64,000 bases of DNA from Chryseobacterium gallinarum (lineage in GTDB: Bacteria; Bacteroidota; Bacteroidia; Flavobacteriales; Weeksellaceae), in assembly GCF_001021975.1 (NCBI RefSeq), contig NZ_CP009928.1, forward strand, positions 930,001 through 994,000, read 5' to 3'. The position numbers and the translations under genes are program-made. Under the pieces are notes generated by a model. The model saw nothing but the letters and a program-made list of their open reading frames with translations, was not told where the DNA came from and made no database searches. Positions 8,048-17,400 of this stretch are shown here, one piece after another (within the stretch, counting starts at the first letter, position 1; every line of letters starts with the position of its first letter).

Positions 8048-8692
8048 TTAAAAATGGAATGTAGCGACTCCGCTTAAGGAAACACGGGTTAATCCCTCTT
8101 TTTCCTTATCACCAAAGTTTACGGTTGTCCCGTTAATCGTCATTTTATTTAATGTTCCTGCCGTTACACTCAGTTTTGGTCCTATAAAAATATTTTTTGA
8201 AAGTGCATATTGGTAACCAAAACCGGCATCCAGGCCAAGATTAGAGCCAGTACCTTTTACATTTCCGGTTTTTGTAGTATAGGAAATAACCCCTAATGCT
8301 ACATCAAAAAACAATTTATGATTGGTAGGTTCATTATAGTTGGAATACATGATGGAAGGCCCGAAGAATGTAATATTATCATTTGTACTCACCGGAACAG
8401 AAACATAATATCCCTGGGAATTGCGTGCAGATAATATTCCATTGCTTGAAGCACTGTAGTTGGAAAATTTTAATCCGATTCCAATATTTCTAAGGTGATA
8501 ATAAGCAGAAAGATCAATATGAAGACCACTTTTTAACCCTTTAATATAATTTCTTTCTTCTCTTGAAAGTCCGGAAGGAGTTTCTGCAATTCTCCATCCA
8601 TATCCTACTGATGGGATGAATGAAAATTTTTGTTGAGCAAAAGAAAATAAAGAAGTCGAAATAGCTCCTGATAGAAGTAGTTTTTTTATCAT
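8048..8692 (-). CDS. Secreted outer-membrane beta-barrel protein (PorT/OmpW-like size)
   Basis: This 214-residue protein starts with a clear signal peptide (MIKKLLLSGAISTSLFSFAQ). Alternating amphipathic strands follow, for example GLHIDLSAYYHLRNIGIGLKF and GFGYQYALSKNIFIGPKLSV. It ends in a strand with a terminal aromatic residue (VSLSGVATFHF), the usual Bam recognition feature of barrels. The size suggests an eight-strand barrel. No enzymatic motif is seen and the specific role is unknown. A -7 box (TATTTTTG) lies 15 bases upstream of the ATG. It runs in the same direction as arfB upstream, with a 43-base gap. Confidence 0.75.
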   Translation of the reverse strand: MIKKLLLSGAISTSLFSFAQQKFSFIPSVGYGWRIAETPSGLSREERNYIKGLKSGLHIDLSAYYHLRNIGIGLKFSNYSASSNGILSARNSQGYYVSVPVSTNDNITFFGPSIMYSNYNEPTNHKLFFDVALGVISYTTKTGNVKGTGSNLGLDAGFGYQYALSKNIFIGPKLSVTAGTLNKMTINGTTVNFGDKEKEGLTRVSLSGVATFHF

Positions 8693-8706
8693 TTTGAAAA
8701 TTTCGA

Positions 8707-8714
8707 CAAAAATA
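8707..8714 (-). promoter_or_regulatory. -7 promoter element of the barrel protein gene
   Basis: TATTTTTG on the minus strand matches TAnnTTTG, 15 bases before ATG 8692. No -33 TTG at the expected spacing. Confidence 0.4.
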
Positions 8715-8735
8715 AGATTTTCTATTAACAGTTTA

Positions 8736-9128
8736 CTACAATTTAAATCTTCTGTTTTCCTTTTTATCAGAAAGCTTTTTTTTGTTATCCAATCTTTTTT
8801 GTTTTTGGGCTTTTGAAGGTTTTGTAGCGGTTCTTTTTTTAGGAATAACCAATGCTTTATTAACCAGTTCGATTATCTTATCAATCGCTTTATTTTTATT
8901 CATCAGCTGGGTTCTGCTTTCAGAAACGTTCAGGAATAAAAAGCCTTCTGCATTGATCCTGTTTTTAAGTTTATGCTGAATTAATAGTTTTTCTTCTTCA
9001 TTGAAAAATTCAGATGCTCCGACATTCCAAAGAACGGTAACAGCGGTCTCCACTTTGTTGACGTTTTGCCCTCCTGCTCCACTGCTTCTGGAAGTTTTAA
9101 AACTAAGTTCTTTTGAAAAGTTTTTCAT
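8736..9128 (-). CDS. arfB: Alternative ribosome-rescue factor ArfB (class-I release-factor-like hydrolase)
   Basis: This 130-residue protein has the release-factor catalytic loop SSGAGGQNVNKVET, with GGQ at residues 19-21. The usual RF domains that read stop codons are absent. It ends in a long Lys/Arg-rich tail (KKRTATKPSKAQKQKRLDNK and beyond), as in ArfB/YaeJ, where the tail enters the empty mRNA channel of stalled ribosomes. It hydrolyses peptidyl-tRNA on non-stop complexes. The length matches E. coli ArfB (140). The gene follows menE after a 35-base gap on the same strand, so co-transcription is possible. Confidence 0.93.
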   Translation of the reverse strand: MKNFSKELSFKTSRSSGAGGQNVNKVETAVTVLWNVGASEFFNEEEKLLIQHKLKNRINAEGFLFLNVSESRTQLMNKNKAIDKIIELVNKALVIPKKRTATKPSKAQKQKRLDNKKKLSDKKENRRFKL

Positions 9129-9163
9129 TGTATCAGATTTTGAATTCAGTGGTTTAAATGAAA

Positions 9164-10201
9164 TTATCTGTTTTCATTAATAATTTTATGGAGTTCAATT
9201 CTGTTGACTTTCCCATTAGGAGTTCTTGGCATTTCATTGATAAAAATAATTTCTTTTGGCCTATGAAATTTTTTTTCAAATGGAAGTTCAGAAATAATTT
9301 TTCTGACAGACTCTGATTCACTTCCTTCTATGACCACCAGCAATTTCTGTCCCAAACTCTCATCTTTTACTCCAACAAAAACAACTTCATTTGAAATTTC
9401 TCTTTTTGCCAGAGCTTCAAGTTCTTCCGGAAAAATTTTCGCTCCACCTGAGTTGATCACGTTATCTATTCGTCCTAAAAACCTGAATTGATTATTATTT
9501 TTAATTTCAACTAAATCATTAGTATGAAGAACTTCGGCATTTACATTGGGGGCAAATATTTTTAAACAATCTCTTTCATCTAAAGAAACAGATACATTTT
9601 CAAAAGCTGTAAAATATTCTTCCGGTTCCGGCATCAATTGTTTTAGAGCAATATGAGAAAGGGTCTCTGACATTCCATACGTTTCAAAAATACGATTGGA
9701 GGTGCTAAGCTTCATTTGATGAATTTTATTTTTCAGGCTTTCAGAAACGGCCGCTCCTCCAATAATCAGGTTTTTGACCAGATAGAGCTTGTCCAGGGAA
9801 TTTTCCACCTGGAGAGGTGTCATGGCACAAAAGTCTATTTCATCTTTCAAGTTTTCCAAAGGCCGTAAAGAGGGTTCTGAAATAAATAATCTTAATTTCC
9901 GTTCAATAGATCGCACGATCATCATTTTCCCTGAAATATATTCTACCGGCAAACATAATAATGCTGTATCTTCTTTTTTTAAGTCCAAGAAATTGCAGGT
10001 CATCACTGCTGAATTGATCATTTTGTTTTTCTCAATCTCAAAAATTTTAGGAGTTCCGGTAGAGCCTGAGGTCTGTACTTTTACCGTATTTCCATCAGAG
10101 TACCATTCTTCCAGGAATGCCTCCACTTTTTTTTCAAATCCGGTATTGAAAGATAATTGATTAATATTGAGATTATTGAAGTCTATCAGCATGTTTTCCA
10201 T
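9164..10201 (-). CDS. menE: O-succinylbenzoate-CoA ligase MenE (short Bacteroidota form)
   Basis: This 345-residue acyl-CoA-synthetase/AMP-ligase is much shorter than usual (about 450-490), as is typical of Bacteroidota MenE. The adenylation motifs are intact: the P-loop TSGSTGTPK (44-52), YGMSETLSHIAL (A5), GRIDNVINSGGAKIFPEELE (A8) and the C-terminal PRTPNGKVNR with Lys331 (A10). It activates O-succinylbenzoate to its CoA ester in menaquinone synthesis. An in-frame ATG also exists at residue 4. Other men genes are not in the window. The call rests on the short size and motif spacing; another small acyl-CoA ligase is possible but less likely. Confidence 0.85.
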   Translation of the reverse strand: MENMLIDFNNLNINQLSFNTGFEKKVEAFLEEWYSDGNTVKVQTSGSTGTPKIFEIEKNKMINSAVMTCNFLDLKKEDTALLCLPVEYISGKMMIVRSIERKLRLFISEPSLRPLENLKDEIDFCAMTPLQVENSLDKLYLVKNLIIGGAAVSESLKNKIHQMKLSTSNRIFETYGMSETLSHIALKQLMPEPEEYFTAFENVSVSLDERDCLKIFAPNVNAEVLHTNDLVEIKNNNQFRFLGRIDNVINSGGAKIFPEELEALAKREISNEVVFVGVKDESLGQKLLVVIEGSESESVRKIISELPFEKKFHRPKEIIFINEMPRTPNGKVNRIELHKIINENR

Positions 10202-10244
10202 GAATAAATTCTACAGTAAATTTAAAAAAAATTTCAAAAAGTTC

Positions 10245-10274
10245 TTGTAAATAAAGAAAAAAGCTTTAAATTTG
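10245..10274 (+). promoter_or_regulatory. Promoter of tRNA-Gln (-33 TTG, -7 TAAATTTG)
   Basis: TTG at 10245-10247 and TAAATTTG at 10267-10274 are separated by 19 bases. This is an exact match to the primary-sigma consensus of Bacteroidota, placed 18 bases before the tRNA. Confidence 0.85.
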
Positions 10275-10292
10275 CACCACTAAAACAAACAG

Positions 10293-10363
10293 AGACCCAT
10301 GGTGTAGCGGTAACACTACTGATTTTGGTTCAGTCATCTGGGGTTCGAATCCCTGTGGGTCTA
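10293..10363 (+). tRNA. tRNA-Gln (anticodon TTG)
   Basis: The acceptor stem AGACCCA (10293-10299) pairs with TGGGTCT (10356-10362), with discriminator A at 10363. The anticodon stem ACTGA/TCAGT holds the 7-base loop TTTTGGT with anticodon TTG, and the T-arm GGGGTTCGAATCCC is canonical. CCA is not encoded. A promoter lies directly upstream and a terminator directly downstream, so it is a single-gene transcript. Confidence 0.95.
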
Positions 10364-10365
10364 CA

Positions 10366-10394
10366 AACCATCCTTTTTTAAGGGTGGTTTTTTT
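10366..10394 (+). terminator. Terminator of tRNA-Gln
   Basis: AACCATCC and GGGTGGTT form a stem around a T/A-rich loop, followed by T7. Confidence 0.85.
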
Positions 10395-10747
10395 GTTAAA
10401 TCAGAGTTGCTTAGGATCAGGTAAAAATTTGAGGATTGGAATAGAATAATGGATCAAGCGCAAAAGTTGTGGTCTTATAATATTTAGATCTATTTAATTT
10501 TTAAAATTCACGCAAAGGTTTCTTTTTAATTACTCTTATTTTAAAATGAATCGATTTTTAATCGCTTCTGAAGATTTTTATGGAAAGAACATTTTATTTA
10601 CATGAAAAGTTCCCCACAAATGCGGGGAACTTCTTTAAAGTTTCAAAAATACTGTATTAGATTTTAGTTTTCCTTAAACAATTTTAGTAGATTAAAAAAT
10701 ACAGAACTCTGTGTAAGGACCTAACTTAATTAAGCCTTGATTACTTT
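10395..10747. other. Gene-free stretch between tRNA-Gln and the toxin island
   Basis: No convincing coding frame is present. It holds a strong hairpin (10607-10632) and short fragments resembling the decayed repeats at 5.7 and 7.2 kb (GCGCAAAAG near 10460, CACGCAAAGG near 10510). It also holds the out-of-frame remnant of the small lipoprotein frame at 10748 (10692-10747). Confidence 0.4.
10607..10632 (-). terminator. Probable terminator of the toxin island transcript
   Basis: AAGTTCCCC (10607-10615) pairs perfectly over 9 bp with GGGGAACTT (10624-10632). On the minus strand T4 follows. It lies past the last gene of the minus-strand toxin operon. Confidence 0.7.
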
Positions 10748-10897
10748 TTAAAATAAAAACAAATAGTTTTCATTCGTATTATTTTTAAGCTCAATTTTCA
10801 CAGAATCAGCAACAGATATTGATCCACTTAACCTCAAAATTATTTTTTTGCAGGAGACGAAAATAGCTGCTATTAAAATTAAAAACAGTTTTTTCAT
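10748..10897 (-). pseudogene. Short lipoprotein frame, probable truncated immunity-like remnant
   Basis: ATG 10897 to TAA 10748 encodes 49 residues. The lipoprotein signal MKKLFLILIAAIFVSC has the lipid-accepting Cys at residue 16, so the product would go to the periplasm as a lipoprotein. The segment SVKIELKNNTNENYLFLF resembles NLDIINTTSDEKVIYI near the start of the neighbouring upstream gene at 10926. A single-base insertion at the T/A run near 10748 would continue the frame for about 18 more residues (KSNQGLIKLGPYTEFCIF) to a stop at 10692. The intact protein was therefore probably longer and has been frameshifted. It lies 28 bases downstream of the candidate immunity gene. It could also be a genuine very small lipoprotein. 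Confidence 0.5.
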
Positions 10898-10925
10898 GCT
10901 TATTTAATTATGATTCAACCTTCAT

Positions 10926-11477
10926 CTATTTCCTCATTAAACTTATCTGAATAAAAAAAGTATTAGATTCAATAGGGTTTTTCAACCTAACGGAATCACC
11001 AATTTTATCAAAATCGTATAAAATGATTTTTGATTTTAATGAAAATAATTTTGATTTTTTTTCTACATGATAAGTTTTCTGTAAATTGAATGAAAATTGT
11101 CTCTTTTCATGGGGTTTCAATTTCGTTTTAAATGGTTTTATATAGTTATCCAATTTGATATTTCCATAAAAACCATATCCCCCCGAGCAATCTTGGCAAA
11201 TACCAATTAATTCATCTGTATAATATTTTTCAGGTAGTTCAACACACAAATTAGGCCTCAGAAAAGTATTTGTCCATATATCTTCTTTGGAGCAGGCAAA
11301 ATGTATTGCCTCTGTATCTATATATATAACTTTTTCATCTGAAGTAGTATTTATAATGTCTAAATTTACCATGCCTGGTGCTTTTGATTTTGCAAAAATC
11401 TTAATACCATTATTTATTTGAGATGGTATTAGCAAAGGAAATAATAACATTATAATAATAACAAACTTAATACCCAT
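10926..11477 (-). CDS. Secreted protein, candidate immunity partner of the HEYYH-tipped Rhs toxin
   Basis: This 183-residue protein has an N-terminal hydrophobic signal (MGIKFVIIIMLLFPLLIPSQ). A beta-rich body with four cysteines (ACSKED, NLCVEL, GICQDC) follows, with no known domain. Its start overlaps the end of the giant Rhs gene by 11 bases, so it is translationally coupled. This is the usual arrangement for polymorphic toxin and immunity pairs. The signal peptide places it in the periplasm, where it could neutralise a metalloprotease-like tip. Family unrecognised; the immunity role is inferred from position and export signal only. Confidence 0.6.
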   Translation of the reverse strand: MGIKFVIIIMLLFPLLIPSQINNGIKIFAKSKAPGMVNLDIINTTSDEKVIYIDTEAIHFACSKEDIWTNTFLRPNLCVELPEKYYTDELIGICQDCSGGYGFYGNIKLDNYIKPFKTKLKPHEKRQFSFNLQKTYHVEKKSKLFSLKSKIILYDFDKIGDSVRLKNPIESNTFFIQISLMRK

Positions 11478-14400
11478 AGCTTTTTTTAAAATTTTTAAAT
11501 ACGCTTGTTGGATCTCCCAAATCGTAAATGAACTTATAGGCTCTTTCTTCGAGCTTATATTTCATTAAATTAACACTTGGTAATGCCTTATTATTTTTTC
11601 GATAGTTCAAAAAATAACTGGTTGCCCTTCCCGAGTAATAATCAGCAACATGATAGTATTCGTGTAAAATGGCTTTCCCTAAAGCATAATTAGATTGAAA
11701 TGCTTGTTTGAAAAAAGTTATTCCAACTTTTCCGATCTTTCCTGTATCTGCCCCTATTCCTCCAATAGGTTTGGTTTCCGCTGCAAACTCAGAATTGGTA
11801 GTTAAATCTATATCTACAGCAGCCTTACCTTCATATTTTTTCATATCGGAAGTAAACAAGTCATGCACTTCCCCTTTAATGGAATTTACTGAATCCATAT
11901 TTGCTTCAGGAACGCCATCAGGATCGGATAAGGCATTTCTAATCTTATTGTTTTCCTCTATCTCATGCAATCCATGATTTAATCCTGCAACAATTCCTCC
12001 AATCACAGCTCCCTGCCAGAAGTTTCCTCCGGTCAGTTCAGAACCAATACCTCCAGCTACTGCTCCAAAAGCAATTTTTCCTAATGCAGAGTTTGCCACA
12101 CCTTTTGCAACAGCTCCAAATGCGCTAGCTCCTAAGCTTCCTAATGCCCCAGAAATAAGTGCCTGGTGGAAAGATCCTCCCTGCATCAATGATAATGTTC
12201 CCTGTGCAATACCATGGGCAGCAGCCTGTACAAATACGGTACCTACCTTTCCTAGACTATCCGCTAATGCAGTAGCAACCTGCACTCCTTCTTTGACAAC
12301 GGAGAATATGCTTCCTATTCCAAAAGTTACAGCTCCTGATATGGCTCCAAATATAGTAGATTTAAAAATTCCCAGCAAAGTAATACTTTGACCTGTAATC
12401 AAAGAACTTACAATATAAGCCACTGTTCCTATAAACGCACCAATAATCACAGCTGACAATAACGGAACTAACCCGAAAATTTCACCACTAGGATCATTAT
12501 ATAATAAAGGATTGTTCATTACATATCCATACTTATTATAATTTTGAGTATTATAAGGATCCTGAATATTCTCGTCTGCATTTAAAAATCTTCTCAATAA
12601 AGGATCATATAACCTTCCATTCATATGGATAATTCCTACTTCCATGAAGTGCTCATGCGAAGTATACCCTCTTTCCAATAATAACCCTCCGGTATTAGCA
12701 ATCTCTTTAATTCTATTAGCATCGGTCTCTATTGGTCCGTTTCCTATCTGAAGATGAGTGAAGTTCCCCCATGCATCAAAGTGTCTCTGTTCTAACTTAT
12801 TTCCTGTTTCATCACTGATCGCTAAGATGCTTCCTAAATAATCTTTGTGTAAGAATTTATAAGAGCCATTGCTTTCTGTATAGTTCTTGACAAAAATAAT
12901 ACTACTTTCATAGGGTGTTCCACCAATATAAAGAATATGTTTTTCTTTACCTGTTGCATTATCTCTTACTACTTCAAAACTTCCGTCTTCATTGTAGAAT
13001 TTGGTGAATTTACCATCTGCATCAGTACTAAAGTTGCCTCCATAAGTAACTCTTTGTCTCATTGATGTTAATCCATACTGAAACGCTACATCTCCTTTTT
13101 CTCCATCAATAAATACAGGATCATTATTTTCGTTATAAACAATACTTTGGATCAGATCATTAGTATAATTCTGAATTCCTGCAGCATTAAGGGTCATTCC
13201 TGTCGGTTGATATATCTTCGCAGAATTTTCAAATTTAATTTTTCCAACCTGATCGTTTTCAAGGATTCTCCCTTTGGCATCATAAACATTTAGCAATGCA
13301 TTTTGCGTCTTAACTCCTGTTACAGGATTCGTCCAGTTAACCAGCCTGTTGTTGTCATCATAGTCAAATGATTCTGTAATATTAAAGTCTCCTCCGGTAA
13401 CCCTGCTTTTTAATTCATTTTTAATAGCATCAAATGAATAGGTTAGTTGTAAAATGTTTTGTTTAACCTGTGAAGAATGATTAACACTTGTTAAGAACCC
13501 ATTATTATCATACATATTGTTAACGTCTGCCGCTCCCAATCTGGATTGAAGAACCTGCCCTTTTGCATTAGCGCTCTTCAGCTCCCATAATACTTTCCCA
13601 GAATTCTTATCTTTTACTTGGTATAAATCTCCACTCCAGGCACTATAAACATTTTCAAGATTTACCTTTGTAAGGACTCCGGAAGAATACAATTGTTTTT
13701 CATAAGACATTATTCTTCCTTTATCATCATAAGTTATCCCTTTCTGAATGAAATATTTTTCATTGCTGCTTTCTGATGTTGAAAGAACTCTTCCCTGAGG
13801 ATCATAAGCTATATTTGAGCTGTATGCTTTGCCTTTGGAGGTTCCTGACTTTGAAATCATCCTTCCTTTGTCATCATAAGTAAAAGCAATTGTTTTATTG
13901 GTAGCCTGCCCACCATCTACGGTAGAAATTTCTTTCTGAGAAATAAGCTGACCTAAATTGTTATAAACATACTCTTTGGTTCCTTTAGGACTAATAATTT
14001 TTTTAATTTGACCAAAACCATTATATTCATATTTATAAATTCCATTAGATGGATCACTGAATTCTATTTTTCTACCCCAATCATCATACTTTGTCGTTAC
14101 AATATTTTCTGCATACTGGGCTTTAATCTGCTTTCCGGCTGCATTATAAGTAAAGTTAATAACTCCACCTTTATCAGAGGTCGAAATTACATTTCCTAAA
14201 GCATCTAATGTTTTCGTTGTCGCTCTTCCATAACCATTATCTTCTTTAACAGTTGTTGTCAGACCTGCTACAGTACTGATTACCTTTTTACCAGTGAATG
14301 AAGTGAGTGTTGTCTTGGCGGGAAATACGGAATCATCGTATTCTATAGTATTCCATTGAGACGGAGACTGATCTTCAAAATAGGGTTCAGTTTCTACTAC

Positions 14401-17400
14401 CTTTCTTCCAAGGATATCATATTGAATATCTTTAGCAACATACTGCCCTTGTCCAAAAGCTTTTGTTACAATCTTAAACTCCTGTCCCAACTTATTGGTA
14501 GTCTTCTTTGAGATATTTCCATTAGGATCATATTGAATAACCGTTGCATTTCCATAATCATCCATGGTATACTGATAATTGGTTATCCCATCCAAGTTTG
14601 TTTTTGCAGTCAGTATTTTACCCCATTTGTCATAAGTATTTACTGATGTATTTCCAAGTGCGTCTGTTTGGGTAAGGATTTGTCCCCAATCGTTATAAGT
14701 AATATTGGTTTCTAAACCTAAGTTGTCTGTTTTCTTTATTACAAATCTTCCTAAAGCATCATATTGGGTTTTGTTAGTCTGAGTTTGGCCGTCATTCGAT
14801 GTAATCGTTTTTCCTACCACGTTCCCAAAACCATCATAGACATAATCTTCCAGCATATAATTATTGGAATCGTTTCCAACACTTGTCTTTAAAGTCTTCA
14901 GCTTATTATCTTCATAAGTATATTGCTCAATATTCTTAGCGGTACTGGAATAAGCTGCATTTTCCTCTGTCTTTTTAGATAAACGGCCAATATAATAGTC
15001 TTTTCCTGTTCCATTCGGGTTATGTGCATATTCAATTTGTGTTGTTTTTGTTGCAAAACCGTTATTGATACTCGATACGGTTTGTGAAGCCAGGTAGTAA
15101 TTTCCATAGGAAATTGTATTGGTAGTCAACACATTGGTTAAAAAGTCTTTAATCTTTGTCGCAACAGGTACAGTAGCCGTTACTACCTTGGATTGATCGG
15201 CTGCAGGAATATTAGCAACTACCTGATTATTGATTAGCTTATCCGTTTTATATACTGTAGACTTAAAGCTTAACAATTGGGTATTATTCTCAGAAAGATC
15301 ATCCGGGAATACTTTTGAATCATCATTAGTTCTTATCGACCATTCTTTTACAGGCACTCCATCGTTAAGCGGATCCATTTCCTGTCCGGTCCAGATTTTT
15401 GTATTTTCTTTACCGATCGCGTACAAAGAAGAACGGGCTGACTGTCGGAATCCGACAATTCCTTTTCCTGTAAAATGAGTTAAAAATCCCCTGTATCTGA
15501 AATCCTGGATTAATGTTCCTGCATAGGTGTATTGCTTTAACTGGGATACAGCCAAAGATAATGGCATTTGCTCCAATTCATAATAAGGATATAACTCTTT
15601 TTTGATAGGTTTATAGAAATTAGCATCAGTTTTTGAATTCAATTCCTGATAAACCAACTCTGTAATGACTCCTCCTTGCTTGATATTTTTAACTCTGGCA
15701 AGAGCCGGGACATAAGGATAATTATACTGGATAACATGATTATAAGGACATCCTACTACACCAGCACAGTCATCTGGTCTTCCCATTAAGATAATCTGTT
15801 GATTATCCCTGTTTAATGAGAGATTACTAAACGGAATTACTTTTTCATTGAAATTTTTCTTCCAGTCTCTGGTTCTGTAAAAATTAATATTACTGTTTGT
15901 TTCAATTATAGCAGTATTCTCTATGTTATCATTAGAAGGAATTGAGTTCCAGGGCCAGCTTGTTCCCACAGGAGGATTATAAACAATTCCCTTGTTGGAT
16001 GCTCCCGGTAGTTTATTTACTGAATATACTGTGACATGAGTTTTAGTCCATTCCTGGTCATGATGTGCATTCCATTGATGATCATTGATAAGAACGTTAG
16101 AAACCAACACTTCAGATTTACCATCTCCATCCAAGTCAGCCGTATTGTATTGGAAGTATCTGTTGACTCCGCTGGTACAGCTTTTCTCAAACCAGGTATT
16201 ATGCGTATCTTTACTAATTGTTTCTGTTCCTGAATAGTAGAAAATAAAATTATTAATATAAGATTGCTTCAGCTGCTTTCCATCGGAAATAAATAAATTC
16301 CAATTGTAGGATTTATTAGCTTGCGGAACCAATATATCCACTTTACTATCCCCGTTGAAGTCTCCATATAAAGCACCATGGAAAAACCCGCTTAATGTCT
16401 GACCTGTAAAGTTGGCAACATTGACTGTTGTATAGCCTCCAGTTTCTGTTTTTTGAATATTGAACACCCTGGTCATTTCTCCAGTTGATAAATTTAGCCA
16501 GATGATATCCTGTATCCCATCTCCATTAAGATCAGCAAATTGTACTTTTCTATTCGCTGTACCATACCTTTCTTCATACTTATAGATACTTTGATCTGAA
16601 CTTAAATTCTCATCAAGATCAAATAAAATAGAAGAACCATATTGCGTCGTGGTAATTCCTCCCGGGTTTATGATCTTCACATTTTCAGTATTCTCCGATT
16701 GAACACTACCTGTAAATTCTGTATTCGTAGAATCGATAGACGGCTCTAAAATATGAGGAGCCGGTTCTTCTGTTAAAGTACCCCCTGTTTTTAGTGGAAC
16801 AGTAGGATCTACAGGATTAAGTATATCAGGGTCTGTACATGTTTTTGATCTCGAAAAACTAATCAGTAATTCTGATATTCCATCTCCATTATAATCATAG
16901 CTTGTAAATTCAGGCATCATAATTCCTGAATAGGTACACCAATATCCCGGATCATCTTCGTCACCATCATTCATTGTATATTGGTCATAAGAAAGACGCT
17001 TGGTATACTCAAGATTGAATTTATAGTTTTGAAGATCCACAGAATACACCTGCAACTCATAATCAGACTTAGCCGCACTTGGAGTATTTAGTTTATGAGG
17101 AATTACAATTCCAACACTGTTTTTCACCATATTATTTTTCTTAAAAACAATAGGTGCTCCTTTAGCAAATTCAGCTTCGGTAAAACTTCCCAATGGATAC
17201 TGTAATGGAACCGGAGGGACAGATTTATATACAGAACTTCTAAAAATCAATGATCCTACCGGTCCTGATGGCGTAGATCCCGGATTGGGTAAAAATTCTA
17301 AATAATCAGTAATCCCATCCATATTAAAATCCCCGTATTTTTTTGTATTTGTGGTGGCTACATCACTTTCTCTGCTATTTTCTTCATTTCCAGCAGCTGC

